IMG/VR virus record: IMGVR_UViG_3300021138_001866
Coordinates: 1 to 56,551 of that record
Source: a virus
Length of the DNA stretch: 56,551 nt
Direction: 5' to 3' (one strand)
The notes under the pieces were generated by a model. The model ran no database searches. It saw only the letters and a program-made list of their open reading frames with translations, and had not been told where the DNA came from. Both the position numbers and the translations under genes were made by a program. Positions 35,104 to 44,048 of this stretch are shown in pieces; positions within the stretch are counted from its first letter, which is position 1; each line of letters starts with the position of its first letter.

Positions 35104-36121
35104 TTGGAAGATCTGTTAAGGCACTACGGATTGACTCCCACAGTGCCGGGGAATTTTCAAATCCCTGTTTTTTAATAGTCAAATTAGCGGGCAGAATAAG
35201 ATTAATCTTACTGCCCGTATTCTTTTTGTCTTTGGTCATTGCACCACACACTCGATCAATGTCTATAAAAACATCAACAAACTCTTGATAATTTTCATAT
35301 AAGGTCTGATGAGTCAATTGCCATTGGGATTCTGTGATCAGTCCCTGTAGGTAAGCAAATCTATTTACAGCATCCATGCCAATGGTGATGGCTATGCCAT
35401 GTGGTATAGCAAAATCTGTAGAACTTTCTATGCCGTGCCCGATACAGTGGCCATAATTTAATATTTGACGTATGCCTTGATCAAACTCGTCTTGTTCAAT
35501 ATAGACTTTTTTAATCATTAGTGCTTGATATACATAACTATCTATATTGCTTCTAGTAATCTCACCAGGTGCAGGACATTGTCCACTGATTAATAGCAGT
35601 TTAATAATTTCACCAATGCCAGACTTTACATCAGAATCTGCTAGAGTATCTATAAATCTACTGTTAATTATAACCCGATCAGGTGGTGTAAATGATCCCA
35701 GTAGATTCTTATACCTACCAAAGTTAATACTGCTTTTACTGCCAATGCAACTGTCGGCCTGTGCCAATACTGTGGTAGGAACAAATGTCCAGGCAATACC
35801 ACGCATGAATGTAGTGGCAATAAAGCAGGCAATATCCTGTGTGATACCTCCACCAATGGCAACCAAATGGCTATCGCGTCTAAGATTCTTTGACAGTAAC
35901 TCTGTAATAATTGGTTCGATACCCTGATAACTTTTAGTATCCTCTGTGGCATCTATCAGTACCACATTATCTTGCCAGGGAATATCCAGACCCGCTGTTA
36001 AATTGCTATCAATGATATAGTGTGTGCCCAACTCAGGATTGAACTGATCCTGAAACTGCACGGTATAATCACCGCGATGGCTGCTAACAACAAAATCAAG
36101 CACGTGTAAATCCTCCATCAA
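35090..36121 (-). CDS. dehydroquinate-synthase-like sugar phosphate cyclase
   Basis: 343 aa. [19 protein letters not shown] (about 90-108) is the NAD-binding and Arg region; [19 protein letters not shown] and KNLLGSF hold substrate lysines. The three zinc ligands are kept: Glu in GIGEIIK, His in [12 protein letters not shown] and His in PHGIAI. True AroB has G-K-T-G-I-N where this has S-K-S-S-I-N, so a substrate other than DAHP is likely, giving a cyclitol or carbasugar. Coupled with the SDR gene: their ends overlap by 26 nt. Confidence 0.75.
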   Translation of the reverse strand: MMEDLHVLDFVVSSHRGDYTVQFQDQFNPELGTHYIIDSNLTAGLDIPWQDNVVLIDATEDTKSYQGIEPIITELLSKNLRRDSHLVAIGGGITQDIACFIATTFMRGIAWTFVPTTVLAQADSCIGSKSSINFGRYKNLLGSFTPPDRVIINSRFIDTLADSDVKSGIGEIIKLLLISGQCPAPGEITRSNIDSYVYQALMIKKVYIEQDEFDQGIRQILNYGHCIGHGIESSTDFAIPHGIAITIGMDAVNRFAYLQGLITESQWQLTHQTLYENYQEFVDVFIDIDRVCGAMTKDKKNTGSKINLILPANLTIKKQGFENSPALWESIRSALTDLPITAR

Positions 36122-36797
36122 TTGATAAGTTTTGTCCAGATATATAGGTATTTTTTTCGCTGGCTAAAAAAGCAACAAACTCGGCAATTTCCGTGGCTTT
36201 AGCCAATCGTTTAGCTGGCACATTTTCTAGCATACGTGCAACACCAGCTTCGCCGAGGTTACGCCAGGTCATTTCGGTGTCAATAAATCCAGGAGCCACA
36301 GCATTAACCAGAATGTTGTGCTGAGTAAATTCATGTGCTAATGCAACTGTTAGTCCATCGATGGCAAACTTACTGGTAGAGTAGCTAGCACGTCCAGTTT
36401 TACTTTTCTTTCCCCAGACACTACTGATATTGACTATACGACCCCAGCCCTGTTCAACCATGTGTGGCAGGACCATTTGACACAGCCTAAAAGGTGCATA
36501 GACATTTACCTGTTGTATTAGGCAAAACTCTTCTGCAGGAATTTCGCAGAAATTACGTACAACATTAATGCCGGCATTATTGACCAAAATATCAATGTCA
36601 GCTGATGCCAGAATATTTTGTACAGAGTCTATTTGATCTTGTTTGCTAAAATCACAATCTAGATACTGGTCCAAATATTCTGGGGTCGCTACGGGCTGTG
36701 TGCCCATGCCCATGACCCAGGCTCCGCCTTGTTTAAACTCTTGTGCTATGGCTTGTCCAATACCACGAGTAGCACCGGTAACTAAAACTCTTTTCAT
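36096..36797 (-). CDS. short-chain dehydrogenase/reductase (FabG-like)
   Basis: 233 aa from an ATG at 36797 (36800 also possible) preceded by AAAGG. VLVTGATRGIGQAIA is the NAD(P)-binding TGxxxGxG; NNAG follows near residue 80; Ser in NISSVWG and YSTSKF give the Ser-Tyr-Lys triad. The C-terminal [20 protein letters not shown] is standard for FabG-like SDRs. Likely oxidises or reduces a sugar or cyclitol made by the neighbouring cyclase. Confidence 0.85.
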   Translation of the reverse strand: MKRVLVTGATRGIGQAIAQEFKQGGAWVMGMGTQPVATPEYLDQYLDCDFSKQDQIDSVQNILASADIDILVNNAGINVVRNFCEIPAEEFCLIQQVNVYAPFRLCQMVLPHMVEQGWGRIVNISSVWGKKSKTGRASYSTSKFAIDGLTVALAHEFTQHNILVNAVAPGFIDTEMTWRNLGEAGVARMLENVPAKRLAKATEIAEFVAFLASEKNTYISGQNLSIDGGFTRA

Positions 36798-36836
36798 CAT
36801 TGACCTTTTTGAATATTTAACGTCATTATAATAGCA

Positions 36837-36844
36837 CATAAATA
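36837..36844 (+). promoter_or_regulatory. T4-type late promoter box
   Basis: CATAAATA on the plus strand, 56 nt before the TTG start at 36901; offers late expression in addition to the sigma70-like promoter. Confidence 0.4.
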
Positions 36845-36873
36845 TTTACAAATCAAATTTAATACCTTATAAT
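36845..36873 (+). promoter_or_regulatory. sigma70-like promoter of the TPP enzyme gene
   Basis: TTTACA, 17 nt, TATAAT on the plus strand, 27 nt before the TTG start. Confidence 0.65.
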
Positions 36874-36880
36874 AAGGTAT
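36862..36880. promoter_or_regulatory. 19-bp palindrome over the -10 box
   Basis: ATACCTTAT, one base, ATAAGGTAT: perfect 9-bp arms enclosing the -10 hexamer. This is a classic operator position for a repressor. Confidence 0.65.
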
Positions 36881-36900
36881 ATTTCTAATAGAGGATAACA

Positions 36901-38673
36901 TTGAAAGTAAATGACTATATTGCCCAAAGGCTAAACCAAGCCGGTGTTACCAAAGTGTATGGATTAGTCGGTGGTAGTACCGCAGGATTAAATGACGGGT
37001 TTATTAAAAATCCCAATATTGATTTTATTGCTTTTCATCACGAACAAGGTGCTGGACATGCTGCAGTAGGTTCAGCAAGAACAAATAATCGACTAAGTGT
37101 CTGTAATGTCACAGCCGGATGTGGTGTAACCAATGCTATGACCAGTTTGTTAAATGCCTACGAAGAAAGTGCGCCAGTGTTATTTCTCAGTGGTAATACA
37201 GCCATGAGCAATCAGGCCAAGTACATTAATCGTAACAAAGGCATACAGATTAGAAAATACGGTATCCAGGACCTAGATGCTCTACAGACTGTCAAGCACA
37301 TTTGCAAATATGCTGTGGCCATTGAGCGAGCCGAAGATGTTCCTTACGCATTAGACTGTGCTATATATCTGGCTGAATCTGGTCGCCCGGGTCCAGTCTG
37401 GATTGACGTTCCTGGTAACCTGCAGTCTGCAGAAATACCCGAAGGATACCCAATATACCAGCCCACTGACAGCAATACTACAGATTCTGCAGAAGGATTT
37501 CCTGGTGCATTAGAAATAATTCAAAATTCACTGCGTCCGGTAATTGTTGCCGGTAATGGTATTAATCTTGGCAACGCTAGAAGTCAATTTAGAAAGTTTG
37601 TTGATAGGTATCAAATTCCGTTTGTGACAACATTCTTATCGCGAGATCTAATAGCATACGAGCATCCACAAAACCTGGGCATGATTGGAGTTAAAGGTGC
37701 CCGTGCTGCAAATTTTGCCATGCAGAACGCAGACTGTTTAATCATACTTGGCTGTTCCATGAATGTAACACATATTGGGTACGATACTAAAACATTCAGT
37801 CCAGCAAGTAAAAAAATAATGGTAGATATTGATGCTAATGAACTTGGTAAGGACGTATTCAAAGTTGATCTACCAATTAACGGTGATGTTAAAGATTTCT
37901 TTGACACTGTCGATTTAGGTTCTGAATACCAGGTTAGTTCTTGGGCCGCTAAGTGCCAACATTGGAAAACTATGTGGCCCATATATGATCCTGAGGTACA
38001 TAGATCTGACGAAGGCGGATTGAACCTGTATGAAATTGTGGAAAGTATTAATCGCAATATGCAACCAAATGACTGCTTTGTTGTAGATGCAGGCCAGCCC
38101 TGTTACGTTCTTTCCAGCAATGGCAAGTATAAAGAAAATTGTCGTTATATGGCACAGGCCGCACAGGGTGATATGGGCTATGCTGTTCCAGCATCCGTAG
38201 GCGTTCATTTTGCCGATCCCGAATTAAATATCACATTAGTCATCGGCGAAGGTAGTTTTTATACTAACTTACAAGAACTAGCAGTAATCAGACAACACAA
38301 TATTCCTGTAAAGATCTTTGTGATCAATAACGATGGCTATATGAGTATTAAACAAACTCAAGACAAGTTTTTTGGCGGACGACGTTGGGGCGTCAGCAAT
38401 TCAACCGGAGTTTATTTTGCCGACATTGGTAAAATTGCAACAGCATTTGAAATACCTTATGTTAAGATCTCCAATAACCAAGAGCTCGATCAACAGATGA
38501 GTAGTCTGCTACGTGCTACTACTCCAATTATTGTTGAGTTTATAAGTCAAAATACTCTTGATGTATTACCTGCACAGGCATTTAAACCAGATGGTCTGCA
38601 GGGCGGTCTACATGATATGTCTCCGTTTTTACCACAGGCAGTACTTGACCAAGAAATGATTGTTCAAATATGA
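36901..38673 (+). CDS. thiamine-pyrophosphate enzyme, acetolactate-synthase-like
   Basis: 590 aa with a TTG start, supported by GAGGA five nt upstream. FHHEQGAGHAAVGSAR (about 46-61) carries the catalytic Glu of the TPP family. The TPP/Mg motif reads GEGSFYTNLQEL...FVINND (about 450-480), Glu where GDG is usual. Length and fold match acetolactate synthase. With an RfbH-like dehydrase in the same operon, a YerE-like role is attractive: YerE adds a two-carbon unit from pyruvate to a 4-keto-dideoxy sugar to make a branched sugar (yersiniose). The role is inferred. Overlaps the next gene by 4 nt. Confidence 0.8.
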   Translation: MKVNDYIAQRLNQAGVTKVYGLVGGSTAGLNDGFIKNPNIDFIAFHHEQGAGHAAVGSARTNNRLSVCNVTAGCGVTNAMTSLLNAYEESAPVLFLSGNTAMSNQAKYINRNKGIQIRKYGIQDLDALQTVKHICKYAVAIERAEDVPYALDCAIYLAESGRPGPVWIDVPGNLQSAEIPEGYPIYQPTDSNTTDSAEGFPGALEIIQNSLRPVIVAGNGINLGNARSQFRKFVDRYQIPFVTTFLSRDLIAYEHPQNLGMIGVKGARAANFAMQNADCLIILGCSMNVTHIGYDTKTFSPASKKIMVDIDANELGKDVFKVDLPINGDVKDFFDTVDLGSEYQVSSWAAKCQHWKTMWPIYDPEVHRSDEGGLNLYEIVESINRNMQPNDCFVVDAGQPCYVLSSNGKYKENCRYMAQAAQGDMGYAVPASVGVHFADPELNITLVIGEGSFYTNLQELAVIRQHNIPVKIFVINNDGYMSIKQTQDKFFGGRRWGVSNSTGVYFADIGKIATAFEIPYVKISNNQELDQQMSSLLRATTPIIVEFISQNTLDVLPAQAFKPDGLQGGLHDMSPFLPQAVLDQEMIVQI

Positions 38674-39470
38674 AAATAGCTGTTTTAGGTGCTCGTGGTT
38701 TTGTTGGATCCAGTCTGGTTAATAGCCTTAGTCGGGATCATGTAGTTTATCCATTGACCAGAGATGTTGTAGATCTACTAGATCCTGCGTCAGTTCGCAG
38801 TTGGCTACTGGATCGACATCCAGACGTGATTGTTAATGCTGCTGCTATAATGAAAGACCGAGACGGTCTAGGTGATACCAGAAACAATCTTGGCCTGTTT
38901 ATGAATTTTTATAATAATCGTGCTTTGTTTGGCAAATTTATTAATCTAGGCTCGGGTGCTGAGTTTGATACTGCCGCTGATATCGATCAGGTCACTGAAA
39001 GTCAAATCTTTGATCGATTGCCTGCAGACAGTTACGGTTTTGGTCAAAATATAAAAAGTCGTATCTGTGCTGACACTGATAATTTTTATACCGTTAGGAT
39101 TTTTAATTGTTTTGGCTTTGGAGAAATTACAACTCGCATATTTCCAAGATTTTTAAACCGTAGTGCTACACTGGCTGTAACTAATAATAGATACTTTGAT
39201 TACTTTAGCATACAGGATTTATGTTTGGTAATTGACCACTGTGTGGCTAATTCATGGACTGTTAAAGATGTCAATGCTGTTTATGAAACAAAATATTTAA
39301 TCAGTGAAGTATTAGCAAAATTCTGCACACTAAACAATTTAGAAAAAGATTTTGAAATTGTATCCGCCAGTGCCAACAACTATACCGGCAGTGGCGCTAA
39401 TCTAAACAGTCTTGGCATCAAACTCAAAGGTCTGGATCACGGACTCTCTAACTATCAAATAACATTATGA
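38670..39470 (+). CDS. NAD-dependent sugar reductase/epimerase, RmlD-like
   Basis: 266 aa. VLGARGFVGSSLVNSLS is the glycine motif; VINAAAIMKDRDG corresponds to the R/D-N-x-A block of RmlD-like enzymes. At the active site it reads SYGFGQNIKSR, so Tyr is kept but the Lys four residues on is Gln. In YerF-type chemistry a reductase follows the TPP step, which fits its place right after that gene, but the changed lysine is a reason for caution. Confidence 0.65.
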   Translation: MKIAVLGARGFVGSSLVNSLSRDHVVYPLTRDVVDLLDPASVRSWLLDRHPDVIVNAAAIMKDRDGLGDTRNNLGLFMNFYNNRALFGKFINLGSGAEFDTAADIDQVTESQIFDRLPADSYGFGQNIKSRICADTDNFYTVRIFNCFGFGEITTRIFPRFLNRSATLAVTNNRYFDYFSIQDLCLVIDHCVANSWTVKDVNAVYETKYLISEVLAKFCTLNNLEKDFEIVSASANNYTGSGANLNSLGIKLKGLDHGLSNYQITL

Positions 39471-40264
39471 AAATTACTATATCTGCACCAACAGTATTAA
39501 ATCAATTTGAATTTGCTCCTGATCGTCTTGATGTATTCCAAAGTAGCGTAGGCAATTATACTTTTGCCAGGACAGTCACAACATTTGATTGGCCAAACTC
39601 GCAGGTTTGTGTTGGCGACACCATACTAGGCCCTGGAGAAGATCCAAGAGCATTTGACTTATTTGGAACACCGGCCTGTTACTCGGTTCGCTTCAATGAA
39701 TGGGAACGATTTGTTCCTCAGCTGTTTATACAAAACGACGAAGACTGGATCTGTTTAAAACTTCAGTTAGCCGATGCTATCCCAGCAGGAAAGAATTGGG
39801 GACCATTTACCTATAACGGTGAAGTATATTTTGTGCATGAAATCAGTCCGTTTAGGGTATTAAACCTCACCGGAGACACAGTTTCTACAGCATTTACCGT
39901 TGATTTAACCACCGATATGATGCCTATTGATAACTACCCTTCACTGCGCGGTGGCTGTAACGGTTTAGACATTGGTGGAGGCCTGGTACTGGGCTTTGGA
40001 CATGATAACTATGCCAGCGATGCCAGAGATATCAACACCATACAACACCGACCTTATGGTTGGTGCATTGACATGAATAACCCGTCGGCCACTAAAATAA
40101 TCAATTTGGACTTTGAGTGGGATAATAAATATAAAATAATTGACCCAACAGCGTTTATCAAACAAGACGGAGAGTATTACTTAATGACTTGTGAAACTGA
40201 ATGGCAGTGGAAACAGTTAAATCAAACAGGGCGTAATTGCTTATACCCTATCAATATCAATTAA
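39467..40264 (+). CDS. predicted beta-propeller-like protein of the sugar operon
   Basis: 265 aa with no signal peptide. The start KITISAPTVLNQFEFAPDRL and repeating beta segments (GEVYFVHEISPFRVLNL, GCNGLDIGGGLVLGFGH, DPTAFIKQDGEYYLMTCE) recall five-bladed-propeller glycosidases and phosphorylases (GH43/GH130 clan), including the G-H-D-N-Y segment. I cannot place catalytic acids with confidence. Overlaps the reductase gene by 4 nt and is followed by the epimerase gene after 9 nt. Role unknown. Confidence 0.5.
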   Translation: MKITISAPTVLNQFEFAPDRLDVFQSSVGNYTFARTVTTFDWPNSQVCVGDTILGPGEDPRAFDLFGTPACYSVRFNEWERFVPQLFIQNDEDWICLKLQLADAIPAGKNWGPFTYNGEVYFVHEISPFRVLNLTGDTVSTAFTVDLTTDMMPIDNYPSLRGGCNGLDIGGGLVLGFGHDNYASDARDINTIQHRPYGWCIDMNNPSATKIINLDFEWDNKYKIIDPTAFIKQDGEYYLMTCETEWQWKQLNQTGRNCLYPININ

Positions 40265-40273
40265 GAGGAATAT

Positions 40274-41305
40274 ATGTTTTTTAAAAATAAAAGAGTTTTG
40301 GTTACAGGCGGTTGCTGTTTTATTGGCAGTTTTTTAGTTGAAAGTCTGCTGGCAGATGGTGCAGAAGTCACAGTGGTAGATGACCTTAGCAGTGGTAAAA
40401 TTGAAAATATCAGCGGTGTTCGAAATCAAATCGATTTTGTATTAGGTGACCTGCGTGATGCTGCAGTTGCTCGAGAAGTTACTCAAAATAAAGACATTGT
40501 ATTCCACCTGGCCAATATACACGGAGGACGTGGATTTATTGAAACACACCCAGGAGAAATTAGTCAAAACTTCCTAATCGATGGTAATGTATTTTATTAC
40601 AGTCACTTGAACAAGGTTGATCGTATAGTATATACTTCAAGTGCCTGTGCTTATCCAACTAACTTACAGGAAGATGGACCGGACCAACAACGCTACCTAA
40701 GCGAAGAAATGGCAGATCCATTTACCAAAGGTGCTGCACTCAGTGATGGCGAATACGGTTGGGCCAAGTTCATGGGCGAAATGGCTCTTAAAGGATATCA
40801 CAAACAGTTTGGCACTAAAGGTGTAAGTTGCCGACTATTTACTGTATATGGTCCGCGTGAAAACGAAAGCCACGCTATTATTGCATTTATTGCCAAAGCC
40901 ATGATCGAACAAAATCCATATGAAGTCTGGGGTAGCGGACAACAAGATCGTAACTTTACCTATGTAAGCGATATTGTTACAGGACTAAAACTATCCTGCG
41001 AAAAGATCACTGACTGTCGCAGTATTAATATTGGTACCAGCGAAATTACTAAAATTGCCGACGCTGTACAAACAGTGTGCGACATTATGGGCTACAGCCC
41101 CAGCGAAGGATTCTTCTTTGATCGTAGCAAACCAGAAGGCGTACACGCTCGTGCGGCTGATACTCGTAATCAAGAATTGTGGTTAGGGTGGAAGCCTGAA
41201 GTGACGTTTAAAGAAGGCATTGCAAAAACCATTGAATGGTATCAGGCCAATCGCAATGCCACTGATCTTAAGAAAGACTTTGAGCGTAAACTATTCGAAC
41301 GTTAA
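40274..41305 (+). CDS. NAD-dependent nucleotide-sugar epimerase/dehydratase
   Basis: 343 aa. TGGCCFIGS (11-19) replaces the usual TGGxGFIGS; the active site EYGWAKFMGEMALKGY gives YxxxK; RLFTVYGPRENESH and GSGQQDRNFTYVSDI are typical of GDP-mannose 3,5-epimerase and UDP-glucuronate epimerase groups. Produces a nucleotide sugar for the glycan. GAGGAATAT precedes the ATG. Last gene of the plus-strand operon; it overlaps the convergent small gene by 4 nt. Confidence 0.85.
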   Translation: MFFKNKRVLVTGGCCFIGSFLVESLLADGAEVTVVDDLSSGKIENISGVRNQIDFVLGDLRDAAVAREVTQNKDIVFHLANIHGGRGFIETHPGEISQNFLIDGNVFYYSHLNKVDRIVYTSSACAYPTNLQEDGPDQQRYLSEEMADPFTKGAALSDGEYGWAKFMGEMALKGYHKQFGTKGVSCRLFTVYGPRENESHAIIAFIAKAMIEQNPYEVWGSGQQDRNFTYVSDIVTGLKLSCEKITDCRSINIGTSEITKIADAVQTVCDIMGYSPSEGFFFDRSKPEGVHARAADTRNQELWLGWKPEVTFKEGIAKTIEWYQANRNATDLKKDFERKLFER

Positions 41306-41466
41306 TCGTTTGATTCGTCTCGGGCAACACGTTCGCCAAGGTATTGTTTAACCACACGAACTAGTTTACGTTCAGTATCATAAACAAATTCTTTTGAATC
41401 TTCTTCGGTATTTACTACCAAAATAAAACCATTTGCTGCTCTGCGGATTTCTAAACTTTCAAACAT
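41302..41466 (-). CDS. small conserved hypothetical protein
   Basis: 54 aa from the ATG at 41466 (AGGAAATATC ahead). MFESLEIRRAANGFILVV, then EDSKEFVYDTERKLVRVVK reads as a compact beta-beta-helix unit common in T4-like aquatic phages. It has its own consensus early promoter. Role unknown. Confidence 0.65.
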   Translation of the reverse strand: MFESLEIRRAANGFILVVNTEEDSKEFVYDTERKLVRVVKQYLGERVARDESND

Positions 41467-41496
41467 GATATTTCCTATAAGTGTTGAACTGTACAC

Positions 41497-41525
41497 AGTA
41501 TAACATAGACCGAATTACAGGTCAA
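41497..41525 (-). promoter_or_regulatory. sigma70-like early promoter
   Basis: TTGACC, 17 nt, TATACT on the minus strand, 31 nt before the small gene at 41466. Confidence 0.75.
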
Positions 41526-41526
41526 T

Positions 41527-41550
41527 AAAAAACCCGCCTAAGCGGGTTTT
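41527..41550 (-). terminator. rho-independent terminator of the porin gene
   Basis: AACCCGC, four-base loop, GCGGGTT, then T run on the minus strand, 17 nt past the porin stop. A/T tracts on both sides could also stop plus-strand transcripts. Confidence 0.85.
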
Positions 41551-41566
41551 ATTTGTTCTAATTAGA

Positions 41567-42277
41567 TTAGAATGATTTGCTGGCAGATACTACCAATGCG
41601 TTTTTGGTTAGGTCTAAACCGTTGATAGTATTACCACTAACAACACCAGAACCCAATGAACTATTTGTGTAATACTTGGCACTAATTGCCCAACCAGATA
41701 AATCGTATGTTGCACCAACATTATAATCATTATAATTTAATGTTGAGTTATTGGCAACACTGGTCATACCAGCATGAGCATTTAGTGTTATCTTAGCGGC
41801 AACTGGGAAGGCTACATCTGCTTGATAGTAACGTGATCCTGTGCTGTTTGCTGCACCAAAATAATCACTCACTGATTGACTTGCTTTAAGTGCAACTGGG
41901 CCACGTGAGGCACCAATGTAAACTTCGTTGGTGTCGAACCGAGCACCATTGGCGGCAGAGGCACGTGGATAGAGATAGTTGTAAGAACCAACGTCAAATG
42001 TAATTCCACCAAACTCTTTTTTGTATCCAGCATAGAAATCGCTTTCTAATCCTGCGCCGTTAGTGTACATCTGACTGCTAACTGAACTATTCCAGTTACC
42101 AATATAGAGTCCGCTTTTATCGGCAAAATCAATTCCACCTTGTACTGCTGGTGCCAATTGAGTTTGACTGATACCACGGAAGCGATAGTCGCTAGTTACG
42201 CCCAAGTTTGTTGAAACCTGCGCTTGTGCTACAGTTATACCTGCTACGATTAGTAATGCGGTTAATAATTTTTTCAT
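41567..42277 (-). CDS. outer-membrane porin-like protein (Gcw_chp/TorF type)
   Basis: 236 aa. Signal peptide MKKLLTALLIVAGITVAQA, then STNLGVTSDYRFRGISQTQLAPAVQGG in outline, the start of the Gcw_chp/TorF putative porin family of proteobacteria. The rest alternates polar and hydrophobic residues in beta-barrel style and ends in Phe (VSASKSF), as needed for outer-membrane insertion. A monocistronic unit with its own promoter, palindrome and terminator. A phage-encoded outer-membrane channel would change host permeability or surface; this is a rare cargo. Confidence 0.85.
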   Translation of the reverse strand: MKKLLTALLIVAGITVAQAQVSTNLGVTSDYRFRGISQTQLAPAVQGGIDFADKSGLYIGNWNSSVSSQMYTNGAGLESDFYAGYKKEFGGITFDVGSYNYLYPRASAANGARFDTNEVYIGASRGPVALKASQSVSDYFGAANSTGSRYYQADVAFPVAAKITLNAHAGMTSVANNSTLNYNDYNVGATYDLSGWAISAKYYTNSSLGSGVVSGNTINGLDLTKNALVVSASKSF

Positions 42278-42298
42278 TCTTAATTTCCTTTTTGTTAT

Positions 42299-42313
42299 GA
42301 CACCGTTGGTGTC
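42299..42313. promoter_or_regulatory. perfect palindrome in the porin leader
   Basis: GACACC-GTT-GGTGTC, lying 3 nt downstream of the -10 box, around the likely transcription start. Operator or 5' mRNA hairpin. Confidence 0.5.
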
Positions 42314-42316
42314 AGT

Positions 42317-42346
42317 ATTATATAGTATTTGGCCTATCCAAGTAAA
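42317..42346 (-). promoter_or_regulatory. sigma70-like promoter of the porin gene
   Basis: TTTACT, 18 nt, TATAAT on the minus strand, about 40 nt before the ATG at 42277. Confidence 0.6.
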
Positions 42347-42418
42347 ATATTCTTATATCAAAAGTTCCGTTATTGATAAATGTGATTTCTGGGTGTTTTT
42401 GAACAAAAATCTATAGAT

Positions 42419-44035
42419 TTACATCAAAAGACTGGATAAATCTATGCCTTGTTGCTCAAACCACTCAGATTGTGTGGGACTCTGTTTGGCTCTTAGGTAA
42501 TTGATGTCACTGAAGGATTTAAACCATTTATCTGCTATTTCTAAAGTAATTGGATCACTTTGACGACATCTACGTGCCATATCTATATTATAATATATTG
42601 CTGTATTGTAATAAAAATGATCTTGCCAAGGTCTAAAGGTGCCATCCCTCATCGAGGCCGGTGTGTGTTTGTAATCTGACAGTATATCAAATAAACGTTC
42701 TTTAAAATTGTTTTGCAAGGCTATATCATGATTACGTAGCCAGTAATTGCTACTGGATCTAGGTGCTAGTCCAAAACTAAAATCTAATCTTTCGCAAATG
42801 CTGTCTTGAGTTTCTAACAAAAAACGACTAAAATCCTTTGGTACATAATTACTGCCTACTGGATCATTTATAAATTTTATTAATTGTAGAATTTGTAATA
42901 TTTGCAGTAAAATGCCGCTGGCATCAAATGCGTCAACAAAACTTGATGCTAGACCTACTAGGCAATAATTTTTACTCCAGGAATTTTCATAACTACCCGG
43001 ATCCCATTTTACCACCAAAGGGTCATGCAATCTTGTATTCGAATCACTACTTTCGACCATTTCGTCTAGAGCCTGATCTACTGTTCTATCAGCTGAATTG
43101 AACACATATCCATAACTTTTTCTATCCAATAGTGTAATGTCAAATAACCAACCGTATTCCATTGCTGTGGCATTGGTAACAGTTATTAATGATTTTTTTA
43201 AATCTTCGGTTGTACGATGTCCATTTGCTATGATTACAGCAGTATTGTGCCGTATACCTGCAGATGCTGTACACCATTTTAAATTTAATTTATGCCCGAG
43301 TACTCTCTTAAAACCAGTACAATCAACATATAAATTACAATTAATTTCTCGACCCTGGTCAAGGAGCAAGGTACTAATAGATCCCGAATCGGTTAATTTA
43401 ATATCCTGCACTGTACCGGTGACCCAGGTATCAATGAGATTACCATATGTTTTTTTTAACCACTCACCAGTTTTAAAACTATTAAGATGTGTGCTAACAT
43501 AGTTATTACTAAAGCGATCTTCAACCCAATTTAATTTATTACCTTTATTGTACCAATAAAATGGGTCATGATGTGACTGGTAATCTTTGTAGTTAATTTT
43601 TCCAGCTTTATATAACTCGTACCATAGGTCATACAATTTATAAGCAGTATTGCCAGGTTCAAGCCAGCTCATTGGCATTTCTTCATCTGACATGTCATTA
43701 TTAAAAATAATTTTATGGTCGGGTGCCAGTCGCATTGGACTATAAAATCCCGAATCGTTCTTGTGCAGGAAATCTTTAAATTCAACACTATATTTGAGAG
43801 TACTACGAGATTCTGTTAGGAACTGGCTTAACCATTTGGGTTGATCGGCGTTAGATATTTTTAAAATTTTAATCATCCATCGAATAAACTCCCCAGGAGC
43901 AGATTCGCCAAATCCAGCATTCTTGGGTTCAACAGGACTATCAATTAAGGTAACGTGTGCGCGAGGACAGTTTTTCTTAATAGCGATTGCTGTAAGAATC
44001 CCAGTGAAACCCGATCCTATTATGCAAATTTTCAT
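42419..44035 (-). CDS. flavin-dependent halogenase-like protein (tryptophan halogenase family)
   Basis: 538 aa. CIIGSGFTGILTAIAIKK (residues 4-21) is the FAD-binding GxGxxG; NAGFGESAPGEF (39-50) matches the G-E-S-T/A segment beside the isoalloxazine; LVGLASSFVDAFDASGILLQ matches the G-x-A-x-x-x-x-P-x-x-S-x-G block near residues 320-340. Where halogenases have W-x-W-x-I-P the sequence reads GWLFDITLLDRKSYGYVF, so halogenation is not assured. Length is typical (about 500-540 aa). Such genes occur in marine bacteria and a few phages. Substrate unknown. Confidence 0.75.
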   Translation of the reverse strand: MKICIIGSGFTGILTAIAIKKNCPRAHVTLIDSPVEPKNAGFGESAPGEFIRWMIKILKISNADQPKWLSQFLTESRSTLKYSVEFKDFLHKNDSGFYSPMRLAPDHKIIFNNDMSDEEMPMSWLEPGNTAYKLYDLWYELYKAGKINYKDYQSHHDPFYWYNKGNKLNWVEDRFSNNYVSTHLNSFKTGEWLKKTYGNLIDTWVTGTVQDIKLTDSGSISTLLLDQGREINCNLYVDCTGFKRVLGHKLNLKWCTASAGIRHNTAVIIANGHRTTEDLKKSLITVTNATAMEYGWLFDITLLDRKSYGYVFNSADRTVDQALDEMVESSDSNTRLHDPLVVKWDPGSYENSWSKNYCLVGLASSFVDAFDASGILLQILQILQLIKFINDPVGSNYVPKDFSRFLLETQDSICERLDFSFGLAPRSSSNYWLRNHDIALQNNFKERLFDILSDYKHTPASMRDGTFRPWQDHFYYNTAIYYNIDMARRCRQSDPITLEIADKWFKSFSDINYLRAKQSPTQSEWFEQQGIDLSSLLM

Positions 44036-44048
44036 TATCTAATTTTCT

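Noticed and set aside
36096-36839. Longer SDR start at 36839
   Set aside because: It would add a non-conserved 14-15-residue leader before the TGATRGIG region and lacks a ribosome site; AAAGG precedes the ATGs at 36797-36800.
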